This document shows positions 22,881-36,100 of a stretch of DNA of 64,000 nt, piece after piece. Origin of the DNA: Wolfiporia cocos (Eukaryota; Basidiomycota; Agaricomycetes; Polyporales; Phaeolaceae); assembly GCA_029448655.1 (NCBI GenBank), contig JACCLO010000004.1, forward strand, positions 2,728,001-2,792,000. Reading direction: 5' to 3'. The translations under genes were made by a program, and so were the position numbers. Each line of letters begins with the position of its first letter. Positions within the stretch are counted from its first letter, which is position 1. Under the pieces are notes generated by a model. The model ran no database searches. It saw only the letters and a program-made list of their open reading frames with translations, and was not told the origin of the DNA.

Positions 22881-24026
22881 GCCGGCGCGAGTGGGTCACC
22901 TCCTGGAGACAGCTTGCGAAGCTAGGAGAGTTGTACGATCCTACAGAGCTAAGCAAGCCGAGTAAGGCGTGCCAGCGAGGCAAGTAACATGCTGGGGGAA
23001 AAATGGGGCTGTACTTACCACTAGAACACAGTCAGTCTGAGAAGCGAGCTAAAGTGAGTAGTCTAGCAGCGAAGATTGCTATAGCACAGCGGGGGCCATC
23101 CGAGACGCGGAATGGTGATTGTAGAATGCGATTCCCCATTCAGCCGATCGCTCGCGTTGGCGCTTGCAGCCGGAGAATTCCGCATCTCAGTTCCAGTCGG
23201 CTAGCCATAACGATGATGCGGGCGGGAGAGCAACGGGAGGGCGCAGCCGTTGGATAAAACAGCGAACAGAGGGATGTGGCGTTGGCGGCAGTCATTCTTC
23301 AACTTGCACTGATCGTGTGGGGAAATTAATCCCCAATATTCACCACCATCGTACGTTCAAGCTGACCTAACGTTCCGAACCTTACCGACCTACGAGCGCT
23401 ATCTATGATCGCTTCAAAGCCTACGCAAACGAAGCGATCATGATGGAGTCTGGGAGCTATAGCGATAGCGGAAACGAATCGCGGCCAATACTACAAAATA
23501 TGCATCGAGGTTGTGCTTCAACTTGAAAGTCGCGCGGGTGGCGTTGAAAGCCACTCGCGACAAGCGTCTACGAAACCCCGGTCGGCCACGTGCAGACGTT
23601 CGATCGCGCAACTCAGGACCCCTGACAATGGGCCGCCAATAAAGACAACATTTGACTCAGTTTTAGCCTGAGAAGGTATGTTTTAGCTCCATTCTTGTCG
23701 GGAGGGGCTTATTAGACGCCCAGTGGACATTGGGCCGAAATTACCCAGAGTGCTACCAGCTCAGTCCTCGCGGCTATAACATTCAAGCCAAACATGGCTT
23801 CATTTGCCATGTTCATTTCTGCATCTGGCTTGTGGTCAACACACCTATTCATTATGCAAATACGATCCTCGCATTGACAGACGCAGACATGACCAAAGTT
23901 GGAAACGGCACATGTGCCATTGTCAGGGGTCCTCCGATCGCGCTCGCAGCGGAACAGGACGCGGGTCAGCGCCCGTAATCCATTCGTACCACCTTCCACG
24001 ACCGGACCACTTTCCACGTCCAGCCC
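22881..24026. promoter_or_regulatory. Divergent upstream region of SCAP and PDX1
   Basis: This 1,146 bp region lies between divergent starts. It contains open frames (23003-23370, 23712-24107) with no recognisable domain. I see no clear TATA box and no convincing sterol element. It probably holds both promoters and long leaders. Confidence 0.4.
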
Positions 24027-25156
24027 ATGCAAGCCGCTAGCCAGCTCTCCAAGGCCGCTGCGCGGTCGCTGCCCTCGCGAAGATGTAAGCAAGCGGTGAA
24101 TTGGCACGGCACGGCATGTTCATCGCGAGACAGGGATGCAGACGACCGCGGCGCGCCTGGCGGTCACCAAATTCACCATGCCCGCGATGTCTCCGACGAT
24201 GACTGAGGGTGGCATCGCAGACTGGAAGAAGAAGGACGGGGAGGCATTCTCTGCGGGTGATGTCTTGCTCGAGATTGTGAGTCTACTTGCGGTCCGCAAC
24301 GCACCACGCTCACCTCACTTTGCTGCTCCATAGGAAACCGACAAGGCTACGATCGACGTAGAGGCGCAGGATGACGGTGTCATGGGAAAAATCTTGGTAC
24401 GTATCTTGCCACGGTGGCTTTACCACCTGGCTCAAGCCTCGGAGGGCCCGTAGGTACCGAACGGAGCCAAGAACATCCGTGTCGGGCAGCTCATCGCGCT
24501 CCTCGCAGAGGAAGGCGACGACATCTCCAACCTCGAAGCACCCGCCGACGAGCCCGCACCCGCCCCAAAATCCGAGAGCGCCTCCGCCGCACCGTCGCAG
24601 CCACAACCACAGCCGCCCTCCTCGGTCCCCGACAAGCAGCAGGCGGCGCCATCCGTCCCCCCGACGCGGCCAACGCTCCACCCCGAAAGCTCGCGGCCGC
24701 TCTTCCCGTCCGTCCTCCGCCTGCTGCAGGAGAACAGCATCAGCGACGCGGACAAGATCAAGGGGACGGGCGTGCGCGGGATGCTGACCAAGGGCGACGT
24801 GCTCGCCTACCTCGGCAAGGCGAGCGGCCCGCTGGGCACCTTCAAGGAGGCGCCTAAGGAGGACGCTACGAAACCGCCGAAGAAGGAGGAGCCGCAGATC
24901 CTCGACGGCCCTGCGCTGCGCAGGCTGATTGTGGGTAATATGCTCGACGCATCCATCAAGGCGCGAGCCGCGGCAGGTGAGCGTACCGCGTTCCGTTTCG
25001 TAAGCCATTGGGTGTTGACCACATGCCGAAGTTTTGACGCCGCCAGCGGACTTTGACTCCATCATTGCCGACTATTTACCTCCAACAAAGGCGGCCGCCG
25101 CGCCTCCCGCGCCGAAGCCATCCGCAGGATCCCAATATTTAGATGGGCTTGTTTAG
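24027..25156 (+). CDS. PDX1: Pyruvate dehydrogenase complex protein X (E3-binding protein)
   Basis: This mitochondrial matrix protein tethers dihydrolipoamide dehydrogenase (E3) to the E2 core. Exons 24027-24084, 24134-24276, 24334-24396, 24454-24976 and 25032-25156 encode 303 residues. The N-terminus [19 protein letters not shown] is a mitochondrial presequence. The lipoyl domain has [19 protein letters not shown] and the lipoyl-lysine motif [11 protein letters not shown] Pro/Ala/Gln linker leads to a peripheral-subunit-binding domain ([20 protein letters not shown]). The acetyltransferase core of E2 is absent, which separates protein X from E2. The C-terminal part is short and family-specific. 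It converges on Rad1. Confidence 0.92.
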
Positions 25157-25396
25157 ACAGCCTGCACTGTTCTACCTTACATTCATATGCATTATTGCGG
25201 AGGACCTACTGCGTGATATTCCGCTCAACTTCGACAGCCATCCACGGCAGGGTCCGAAATGCTCATATAGTCGATACAATCACAATTAGAATATAGCTAC
25301 GGGACGCAACAGGGGGAGATTACTGGTGTCAGTCGAGACGTCTGGAATAAAAGGCCAGATACAATGGAGCAAATTTCAAATCATTGAGGGTCCCGG

Positions 25397-26971
25397 TCAA
25401 TCTTCGTCAAGTGGTAGGCACTGTTCCATCATCAGCGCCTCTATTACAGGATGGGTGCAAAGGATTTCCTACGCGGAACTCGACAAATGCACTCATGTCG
25501 CTGCTGCGAGCCCTTGGCGCAGGAAGCATGAGCTGCAGATGAAGCATCCCATCCTCGTTGATGCGAAGCGACGTCTTCGTCGAGCTCTGCAGAGCACGCT
25601 GTGCACATGTGACGAGCTTGAAGCGGTAGCTACAAGACGATTCGTTCAAAGTCGCGACTTGTAGTATCCAGAATGACTGCGCACCTAAATCTGACTTGTC
25701 CTGCACATTCACAGGTCTCAAGCACTTCGCTGTCATTGGGGTAGTCGATCTATCGAACAGTTGTCAATACATGCATGGAGTTGATACGGAGTGATCGCCT
25801 ACCTCAGTGCTGCCAAGTGGGCCCGTCGCCTGTAGGCGCAATCGCGGAGGCGCCGAGAGTCGTGCAGCCCTGCCTGGTGGCGGTGGTGGATTGCCAATGA
25901 TCGTCAGCTTGTCACACGATAACGACTCAAGTTCTGAGAGTGCGTCTCGGAGCCAGGATGACTGCTCGGAAAAACATTATTCGAAGTTTCACATATGCCA
26001 CAATTATGGAGAACACGCCTTGAGGATGATCTTCATGATCCTGTAGCGTCATCAGCAGCCAGTTTACATAACGACGACATTACGAACGTAGGTGATTCGT
26101 CGAAGTCGAGGATGAGTTGCTCTCCGGGTTCGAATGTGGTGATCTGGCACTTCGCGGTAGGACCATTCGCCTTCTCTGCTCTACAAAATCGCATAAACTG
26201 CATAATCATGCATGAGCATCGGTGCGCAGCATACATAAGCAACGTCAGGGGATATCCCTGCCCGGCGTAGGCAAGGCGCATCCCCGTCCCCTTCTCAGAG
26301 GCAAAATATTGGTCTATGCGCCCATTCGCTGAGTCTTTCTTCGCTTGTGCATTGCTACCGCCGTTAGATGGGCCCTGATTGTTACCCTCAGTGTCAGAGT
26401 TCTCATCCGTATTTGGAGGCTTCCATCTCAGCTTCCTCGACGGGGCGGGAATGGTCGAGCCACCCGCTGTCCCAAATATGTTTAGACAATCTATGAACGT
26501 GTTGAGAGGTATGTCGAATCCAGTGCTTTTTTCTTCTTTCGCTTCCTCCTCGGCCCCAGAAGGGGGCGGTGAGGGTGGATTCGACTCAGGCTCGGGGTTG
26601 TATTCAAATTCATTGAAGAGAGGCCTGAATATGATTGCAGTTGCTGAAAGGTGGTCAGCAGCCGAAGTGTAATAGAAGACTGATTTTACCGAGCAAGGTC
26701 CGTGAATGTTCGACGGTGACTGATATTCCACTCGAATTGACGAGAAGGGAGGCACGCTATGTTGCCGTGAGAAGAAAGGATACCTATGGTACCAACACTC
26801 GGCGCGTCACCTACATCCGAGAAACTTAGACCGCGCAGCAGTACCGTAAAGTATCTGATATCATGGATAGATGCGCTCAAGATCTGTAGGCATTCGAGTC
26901 AGATTCAGAGACTGAAGCTCACTAGTGCGCCACACCTTGATGGACTCATCATCTGAATCTGCTCCAGACAT
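25397..26971 (-). CDS. RAD1: Checkpoint clamp subunit Rad1 (9-1-1 complex)
   Basis: Rad1 pairs with Rad9 and Hus1 to form the PCNA-like clamp that signals DNA damage. Ten exons (26936-26971, 26815-26883, 26690-26756, 26235-26643, 26088-26180, 26019-26040, 25803-25961, 25685-25749, 25473-25629, 25397-25420) encode 366 residues. Markers are ILSASIHDIRYFTVLLRGLS, ISVTVEHSRTLLG, FDIPLNTFIDCLNIFGTAG, MKIIL plus SSWLRDALSELES, IDYPNDSEVLETCECAGQV and the end FRCLPLDED. An acidic, Ser/Asn-rich insert sits between the two clamp domains. The intron at 25962-26018 needs a GC donor (AAG|GCGTGT). Two MluI cell-cycle boxes lie upstream. Confidence 0.9.
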
Positions 26972-27299
26972 TGATCGGAGGCTATTCTTAGCTGTTTCAG
27001 AATGACCTAGTATAGCTGCGAACCCTGGTCGTAGACTGATCCTGATTGCGTACTACAATGCAGGGGCAAAGAGTGAGACGCGTCGCGACGCGTACAAGCG
27101 CATAAACCTAAGCACGCGGTGTGACGCGCTGCTCGTGATGTGACCGCGCTAGAAGCCCGTCCCGATCTGGGGAATATTCGGGTTGCCCTGCGCCGTCGTC
27201 CATCAGCCTGTGTCCATCTCCTCAGTCCTCCACCTCGCCGACACACCGCGTCGACGAGCTGCTGCGGTTCTTGCTCCCCCTGCTCGGTGGATATTTAAT
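26972..27299. promoter_or_regulatory. Divergent Rad1 / PI-PLC promoter with two ACGCGT boxes
   Basis: This 328 bp region between two divergent starts carries ACGCGT at 27078-27083 and again at 27088-27093, ten bases apart, plus the near match GACGCGCT at 27123. ACGCGT is the MluI cell-cycle box bound by fungal MBF, which drives G1/S expression of replication and checkpoint genes. That makes Rad1 the natural target. Binding itself is inferred. Confidence 0.6.
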
Positions 27300-28888
27300 A
27301 TGAAGTATTACACTATTGTGAACCGCACGGAGGATCTCCTCACCCTCGAGAACACTGTCGACAACAGGCGTGAGCTCAAGGTCCTCTTGCCCTCGCTGTC
27401 GACATCCACCAGGCTATCTAAGTCTCAGTCCGGGGTCACGCTCTCTGCTCCATACAAATCCGGTGGCAAAGAATGGGACGCCACGCCGACATCATTCACG
27501 GTACACCTCCCTCTATCGCTCGGGGCTGCGTGGAAAGTGGTAGATGTTCCGAAGGAGTGTCCATGGCGGCTTTATTGCAGCAAGGTATTCACCTTGTCCA
27601 TACTCTTCTCACCAGGAAACTAGAAATCAATGCATGTGTTGGTAGGTTGCCCGCAAGCATCGCCAGCTGCTGATCATCCCTCGTCGGGATCTGTCTTCCT
27701 TCCTCGCTGAGATGCCGGATTCAGTCCCGCTGTCATCATTGTTACTTCCTGGTACGTCCTGCTGTGTGTATCGCAAAAACTTAGTACTCATCGCCTCCAA
27801 ACTGCAGGGACGCACGATACGTTCGTACCTCAGTTCCCGTGTAGCTGTATTCAATACTGACGCCACACTTAGCATGGCATTCTACGGATGGCCAATCTCC
27901 CAATGCCAGTCTCTCGCCACGCCTCTTGCTGCGCAGCTGCAATCAGGCATCCGGGTGATTGACATTCGTCTAGCCGTGGTTCATTCCCGCTTGATAGCGT
28001 ACCACGGTATCTATCCACAAAGGGCATCGTTCCAGGATATCCTATCCACCCTCCACACTTTCCTGACAACGCCAGCGACATGCCGGGAGACCATCGTGAT
28101 GTCCATCAAGCAGGAGGACTATGAGAAGACGTCTCCAGTGCTGTTCTCCGAGCTCGTGCATCAGGAAATCTTGCGGGGTCCGGGCGGGCGCGATATGTGG
28201 TTCCTGGGGAACAGAGTGCCACGCCTCGGCGAGGTCCGGGGCAAGGTCGTCATGTTCAGCCGCTTCGGGAGTGACGGTGCCGGCTGGGAAGGCGGCCTTG
28301 AGGGCATGGGAATGCACCCAACCATCTGGCCAGATAGCCGAAAGTCGGGCTTCACCTGGCAATGCAAGGACACGCTCGTCCGGACGCAGGACTGGTACGT
28401 CCATGCGGGGAATTACGGCTGTACCAAAGTTCTAACTAAGCAAACCTTTTCTCAGGTATAATATCCCTTCGTTCCTGTCGATTCCCGAGAAGACGGACCT
28501 TGCGGCCGAGATCCTCCTGCCGCCCGCTGACAACCCACCGTTCCCGACTCTCGCCATAAGCTACTTCTCCGCGTCCAGTGTCCCGCTCGCGTTTCCGCCG
28601 ACGGTCGCACGCGGCTTTGGTTGGCCTAGATTTGGGTTGGGCGTCGAAGGGGTCAACGGACGGCTTGGCAGCTGGCTGCTGAGGCAGTTTAGCGGGCAGA
28701 CGCCGGCGTTCGAAGACGAGAAGCTGGCGTCGCGCAGACACACTGTGCTCGGGAACATCACGAGCGAGGTCCGGATCCGAGGTTGGACGTTGCTCGACTT
28801 CTACCGGGACCCAGAGGACTCTGGGATTATGCCTCTGTTGGTGGAGTGCAACTACAGAGGTAGGAAGGTCGGCGAGGAGGGGTGGTAG
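27300..28888 (+). CDS. PI-PLC X-domain (PLC-like phosphodiesterase) protein
   Basis: Exons 27300-27584, 27646-27751, 27808-27820, 27873-28394 and 28456-28888 encode 452 residues. The N-terminal 95 residues form a small domain ahead of the catalytic barrel. The X domain has LLLPGTHDTMAFYGWP (first catalytic His), GIRVIDIRLA, LIAYHGIYPQRASF (second His), ETIVMSIKQED and GKVVMFSRFG. The end is LLDFYRDPEDSGIMPLLVEC. This matches bacterial-type PI-PLC-like proteins common in fungi. There is no signal peptide. Exon 3 is only 13 nt, yet is needed for GTHDT. The substrate is probably phosphatidylinositol, but that is not shown by the sequence. Confidence 0.88.
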
Positions 28889-29183
28889 TGAGCTCCTATC
28901 ATTCATCTCAAACGGACAATCTCTTCGTGCATATATCATTGGAAGGACTTGACCTCATCACCGCATTCATTTATCCTTATTTCCATCTCGTCGCATCATT
29001 TATTGTAGACATCACTTCTTGGGACTGTTCGTCACTCACACTCACTTACTCACACCATCGTTTTGCGCACCATCCCACCCCATCCGTCGCTCAGCAGAAA
29101 ACCAGAAACTAACTAATACGCCGACATAGGTTAGCTTCGCATCTGCCATCTACCATCGTTCAGACTCCATAGCAGAGGAGCAA

Positions 29184-30193
29184 TTATGCAGCATCTAGGG
29201 CATCTCCTTTTGTCTGTCCTTTCCTCGCAGTCCAGTCGTAGAAGTGAGTCTGTTCAGGAGGTGTCCATGAATCGAGGGCATCCAGTGTTGCTTTACCCCA
29301 GTCGAACGACTCGTGTAGTTCGTACTCGGAGGGCCCGTCGATGAACTGTACAATGTGTTCGTTTACCGCCTTGATGAACCCTTCCTGGATTCCGTTGCGG
29401 ATTAGGTCCCGTAGTGGATTGTAGAACCCCCGGACGTTCAAGACAATGACCGCTATTGAGCGCGAAGATGTGAGAATGCGTACGATGCGAGGGAAATTTA
29501 CTCACGCTTTCGGTGGATTCCAATTTGTGACCAACAGATGGCCTCGAGAACCTGCATCATATACATCATGTTTACCAGAGTCCAAGCGTTAAGGTTAGTT
29601 CACCCAACAGACCTCTTCGAAAGTACCGTATCCTCCTGGTAGTCCGATGAAGCCTGCGGACCTACTGGCCATCTCCAGCTTTCTTTCGTGCATTGAGTTC
29701 ACAACGATCTAGCCACAGGATTGAGATAGACGACACCACATAACTTAAGCAATTCTCGTCATACCGTTTCAATCTGCCCGTCCTCACATATAGTACTAGT
29801 TCGTCATGAGTAGCGGCGATGATACGTACCTTTTCCCTGCCGTTCTCCTTGAGGAGGACAGTTGGTCCTCTTTTCCCTGCAGTTAAATCTACTTCACCTC
29901 CGGCCGCGACCATGGCGTGAGGGACGATGCCTATTACATCTCCACCAGCACTCAGAACCGCGCCAGAAACTGCGCCCATAATTCCCTGCGATCCACCTCC
30001 ATACACAAGAGGCCTACCAGCGTCAGCCAGCGCCACACCCAGCGCTGTGAGATGCAGTGTCAGTTTCACATACGATCTACAATCAATGATCACAATAGAA
30101 GCCCAGACGCGACTTACACTCAGCTGCTCGCACGTACGCCGGTTGAAATCCCACGGAAGACGCGCAGTACACTGCTACTGCTTTTAGCTCCAT
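29184..30193 (-). CDS. LOG-family phosphoribohydrolase (lysine decarboxylase-like)
   Basis: LOG enzymes split nucleoside 5'-monophosphates into base and ribose phosphate, and in plants release active cytokinins. Exons 30118-30193, 29830-30044, 29765-29773, 29613-29708, 29506-29551 and 29184-29452 encode 236 residues. Motifs are [47 protein letters not shown] and [16 protein letters not shown]. The catalytic Arg in MHERK and the PGGYGTFEE Glu residues are present. Exon 3 is a 9-nt microexon (Ile-Glu-Thr). Fungal members may make cytokinin-like compounds or salvage nucleotides; the natural substrate is open. It converges on the PLC gene. Confidence 0.9.
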
Positions 30194-33100
30194 TTTGTTG
30201 AGGCAATCCTTCAGTCTATCGTCAGAAACAGGGCTGGGTATCGCGCGTGAGCTGTCAAGTTTGTACGGACCCGCCGATCCACCGCGCGTTTCGCATCACT
30301 CAACTATAACACCTGCTCTATCGGGAAACCCAACGAGTCATGTGCATGTGCGTCAATTTCGATTTTAGCGGCTGATGGGAGCGTGGGTTGTCTCACGACC
30401 GCCTTTTCTACACGAGAACTACATCCCCATGAATGGAAGGCTACGGAGGTTACAGTTTTGGAATGGAGGAAGCCCAAAGCCTGGATTGATCGTAGTTCTG
30501 TCCACAGGACCTATGGCTGCTGGAAATAGTTCGGTTCCGCGGCACGTCTGGTACTTCTGTGGCCGACCTAAGTTTGACTGGTTCTCACACAAGTGCAACC
30601 AAATGGCGTGTACTGAGCATGCCAATGATCCTCGGCTCTACAGCAGATCGCAGTGCGTTCATCCGGGAGAGACGACATGCTTCGGGCATGAAGGCGAGCC
30701 TGAGTATGGCAGACTTCGACTCTTCGCGAGCAGTCGTAAGGCCATTGAATCCACTAGAAGCACCGACGCAGTCAGTGTCAGACGCTCTCTGGTCTTCTGG
30801 GTGCAGACGTGCGCTAACGGCGAGCGAGATAGACGAGGTCAATATTGAGGGTACTCGTCACTCAGCCCAATGAGGGGAAACGGATTGAGCCTGTAATAGG
30901 ACCATGATATATAGCTTGAGCTCCGGGGAATGGCGTGAAGGAGGAGGCTAACAGGAAATTAAAGTCAGGTGGAGGGAACGCTGATGACGACAACTTCGAG
31001 TGACCTTGCGCGCACAGACACCGCAACAGTAGACGCTGTACATTGAAAGAAGAAGCATCGATGGGTCAACGAAACTCAGCACCGATCTACACGATGCGAA
31101 ATTCAATTGACTTAGCAGTGCAGAAGCATGGGGCAGGGAGAACATGTGGACCTCGCCATGAAGTAGGTCGGCGCGCAGAGTGAAAATGATTATGGCATTC
31201 TTGTCGTATAGCTCGAAATGAAATGACCACCAGCAAACGGGTAAAGTATCATGATCCGTGAACATCTCAAGGAGAGTGGTAGATCGACGATATTTGTGGC
31301 ATGCCTGAGATACGGCGATGCATCCGATCTCCCAGCGAGATCAGTCGCACGAGGTACGCTCCACGATGTCCGGGGGCCCTGTCGAAGGAGGGATGTGAAG
31401 GTCGGTCCGATTCGATCACCAATGGTATTCCTGGCGGTGTGAATCCCAGGCTCGCGTCTCGCTCACCTATCACGCGATGAACATCTAGGGTCGAACTAGA
31501 TGGACGACATCCTCATGCATGGCTATGCCAGCACAAAACTGCTCCGTACTGTCTTGGTACAGAAGCATGGGATGGAGCATACAAGCCAAGAAAGTAGTCT
31601 CGATGTCTGGCCAAGGAGTCGAAGACCGCATCAAGCCAAAGCCAAGCACCAGCAATACGTAGTTCGCGTGGCTAGAAGGTCAACCGGCGCTATCGTGATC
31701 CGTAGCTAGAGCGAACGAGGAGACCTAGACCTGAGTCGGTCATTTCGCTTGGCACGAGATCAATCGAGACAATTGAATGAGGTTGGAACCAAATCCCGAC
31801 GTAAGACAAAAGCAGCAGCATGGGCCGGAAATGAACGTGGCAAATAGGTCTGAACTACGTACTGAGCAAGACGCGCCCCAATGGACTCACAAGTGAGGTG
31901 GGGATAGACCGGGCGCGTTCCTGAGCCTCCATGACGCTCTGGATAGTTAACGCGCGTTAATGCAGGTCAAGTGCCTTTCAATAGAAGCGCAATGCAGGTG
32001 AAAACAGGTCACGGCATTGCCGCGGTGAATACCTATTGAAGTAGGATCAACAGCCGTTCGACCAGACAACTTCGCGAACTTCCTCCCACATAGTCATCAT
32101 GAGACCGAGAGCGATGTGGTGGTGGTCAATTATAGGTGCCGTTCACAAAGTGGAGTCCGCAAGATTGTTCTCGAAGGAAGCCAGCCAGCCGCCGCAGCGC
32201 GTCCGCTTGTGCTCGAAAATCGGAGCCGGTACTGCAGAAACGATGGGTGAAGTTCTATACTTACACGCGATGTCCGATGAGCTATCGAGCCGACGGAAGA
32301 CTAGGCCAACAGTCCGCTCAACCCTGGCGAAGTGGCTCTCCAATCAAAGGGAGTAGCCGATACTCACTTCAAATTCGCAAAAGATCTCAGGGCGCCGTCG
32401 GGGAAATTCCGAATTCTTGAAGCGGGAGTACTTCCCACGATCATCACAACGGGCACTCCCAAGCGAGCCCGTACACGGTCGGTAAGAACTTGGGATTATA
32501 AAAAGCCATGAGTCCACGTACGCGAACGGCAATTGCATTCGACACTTTTGTGCTCGACGGCCTAGGTCGTCTGCAGGATCCAGGATCAGAAAACTTAGGG
32601 CGTCACCGCCAGCGATTGTCCCGACGAAGAATCTGTGGCAGCAAGCGAGGCAGACTGGACTGGACAAACGTACGACCATATTGATCCAAAACCTCTTCTG
32701 TCATTCTGTGCTGTTCTATGGGTCTCACCATGGTTGCCGATGCTTGCGATGTGGTGCCGGGGATACGTCGGTGAAGAAGAAGTCCGGCATTGTAACTGAG
32801 TCTAGTAGTCTAAAACGTTTCCAAACACATGAAGCACGAGGTATCAAAGCCAAAGCACGCATCTCTTTGTTTGAACGGGCTCACTTCTGATACAGAATGT
32901 GATCTCCGCCGTCTATGGGGTACCAAGAGAACACCTGCAATTGCAAGCGAGAAGTTATTATGTCCCTAAAGATAAGGGTATTGTACCTGCCTCGCCTCGA
33001 CGAAGATAGACAGATCATCGTCATGTCTTGTTGCGTGCGAGTTCAGCCACTGCCTAAGCGAACGTGCGAGGTGCAAGTGGAGACAAGCAAGTGAGACCGG

Positions 33101-36100
33101 GACTGCGCACAGGACGCTGGCAGGAAGATAGCCACACGATGCGATAAGACTATCGTGATATGACGTTGTTCTGCTAGATATCAGCCAGAAATAGGTGCGA
33201 AGTTACAGCTTGATGGAGCGTCGTGCAGCCACATCATTAGCGAAGCCGCAGTCCACCTCGCGACATACCACCGTGGACCTGGCGATGTCGCGTAATGCCG
33301 CGCGCGTCAGAGCCAACGTTCTGCGCGAAAAGATAAGACGGTGATGATGCTACCATTCTGGCCTCGAGGAAAACGGGGTCGTCAACTAGTACCGCCGTGG
33401 CCTTGAGTGATGGACAAGCCTATCGATTCGTGGAAATAGGGCGCCGCACGACAGTCTAGTCGAAGTGTGAAGGGCACGGGGGACGCACGGCACTTCTACA
33501 AATTGGCTGTTCTTGGTGCCAGCGGGTCGCCAAACCCGGGCGATCGCAGTCGCGCGGGGCAGGCGTACCTGCCGCTGGCGACGACTATTCCGAGACAGAA
33601 CACAGGTCGGGGTGTATGCGAAGGCGAGCCAGCGCAGGATCGCGGACCTGGGTTACGTTATGGCACCTGCACCCCATCAGCCAAGATACACGTCAGACGT
33701 GGCCCACGGTCGCAAAGCCTCCATTGCGTCGGGTAAACGTCCATGATCGCCTACGTCTACATCTGGAAGCTCGCTGCCAGTGCGAAGCACAGCATAACAG
33801 ACAATTTGACACGCCTAGCGGGTGAAGTGGGTGGACTGAGCTCAAGCGCCAGCGGGCGTGTTCGCTGATAGCGATGCTGCGCGGGTTCGCGGCTAGTTCC
33901 CCAGCCTCGGGAGCGAGCTATGGGACATCGCGCTCCCGCACAAGGCAACAGAATAGGCGAGGGAGCGGAAATGAACATGGAGCTGCAGCCCGGACTGACC
34001 TCGGGTCGCCGAGATGCACTGCATGGATCGCAGATATCTGAAGCAATGTGAGAGATATCGATACGCACTCAGGGAAGCTCGTGGAATATCGTCATGGCTG
34101 GACTGGAGAACACGCGGACCTCGGTGCGGGCTATGTATATTGACCTTACTCACCGGGACCGTTGATCATGCACAAATAGCAGGCAGACGTGAACAGCGGT
34201 GACGGGGGCCCTGCACGTATTTCCGCTGGCACGGGCTGACACATACGTGTAGACGAGTTTGAGAATATGTAGCCGTAATGACAGATGAAGCCGGCGAGAA
34301 CCGGCGAGGGGCAGTACTATATCACCAAGTGGTCGTGATGCATCTTGATCCCGATAACATCGAGCAGAGTCGTTTCAGTGTATCAGGTGGAGGACGCACT
34401 GAGAGACTGAATGATATCGTGGATGCGGATGTGTGCCTGCCAACTCAGATTGTTAGCTCGAGTACGTGTCGCTAAGGAATAAGGAAACGGCGCGTACGCT
34501 CGAAACTGATGCGGCGAAGAGTAAAGAATAGGCTGGGAAGTTCAGTACGTTGCACGTGTTTTTCCATCGCATGCTATCTCCGCCTTCTAGATATCCCTAA
34601 TGTCCAGCATGCGACACGCTATTCGACGACGCAGGACCTCATCCATACATATCTCCAAGTTGACTGAAACTGTATGACTTGATGACTATTCGCATTGTGG
34701 CGATACCATCAAGGCAAGGCATCCAGAAGTGAAGACCACATGGCTCATAGTATGTGCACCGCGTTGCTACACAATGCAGAGACTGGACGGGATCCACGAA
34801 GCTCGATAAAGCATTGTAAGGGCGCCTAAGTTCAGCCTGAGTGATCGGGGGCGCCAATATTACGCCGACAAATCACGCATTTCCGCGAAACATACAAGAC
34901 CACGGCAAACGTGATGTATTCACTTCGACAGAAAGGACCCCTTCGGATCAGGTGTTCGCCCACATGTCCCGGCTACCGCCAGAAATTCAGGGATGCGTCC
35001 AAGAATGGAGACACCGCCGCAGGGACCCCATCAGCTGCCCCACGGGGCCGGCAACTTGCGCGCCACCGCCCACTGCGTCCCGCGCCGCCGCATACGCGGT
35101 CCCGGCAACACCTCTGCAGAGAGCACACGCCACGTCCTGATGTGGCGGCAGGCGTGAGAGGTTCTGGCGTGGGTCTGAAACTGTTGACCAATAAGACATC
35201 TGGAATGAGCTGACTCGGGTCGTCGAGGGCTGTGAGGGATCATGAGCATCAAGATCGGTCAGTCAAGCGATGTTAAACGCGGAAAGCACATAAGCCAAGC
35301 CAAGTGCTGACGAAGAAAGCTACACATGGATTTGGAAGGTAGCTAGAGGTCATCATCACGGAGTGCTGGAAGCAGTGAGGCGGTGAAGCGCCACAGAGAA
35401 GGCGGGAGCAATGGCGGGCTAGAGTGGGCAGGGTGTGTGGCTACGGGACGGCGCCTGCGGACCCGGGTCTGGTTAGTCCAGGTGGCCAAGAGAAGCTTGG
35501 AGGTTCTGCTACGATGCAGTGAGTTAATGACGATATCACCGATTCGCGACCCGATATGTCTCAAAGTTCTATTACTGGTGCGTGGCAGGGGTGAGCCTAA
35601 GGATTCGAGATAGCCAGGCATAGAGCATCTTATCGCAGAAAGCGCGCTTGGTCACGAAAGCAGTCACGATTCATTTCGCGTAAAACACGCTAGCGAGTGC
35701 CAGAGGGAGGCCACTGAGCTCCGAGCAGGGGCGGCCTTAGGAGGGAGAGAACATTGGATTCCAGCAGGCGGACGCGCGTATGGCATGAGTGATACAACGC
35801 ACCGTGAGCCTGTGCGAGACCAGCGCACACGCGTCAATGTGGCACACATCGCGATACGGGCGGGTCCGGACGCGAGCACTGCGCGGAGGGGGAGGCCGAG
35901 GGCGCACGTCAGGGCGAGCGCATCCGATGCGTCGGACTATACGCAGCAGGGGCGCGCACGCCAAGGCGACGAGCGAAGCCAACGCCAGATTTCGGGCCTG
36001 TATTACGAAATAAGCGAGAGGCAGGTTCCGTCGAGATGGTGATAGATGGGAGATGAGCTCCGGAGGCATCGATGGCGGAAGTTCTGATCCCGCGGAGAAT

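Noticed and set aside
30375..30873. 157-codon and 104-codon plus-strand frames
   Set aside because: They overlap in different frames, show no coherent hydrophobic pattern, and oppose similar frames on the other strand.
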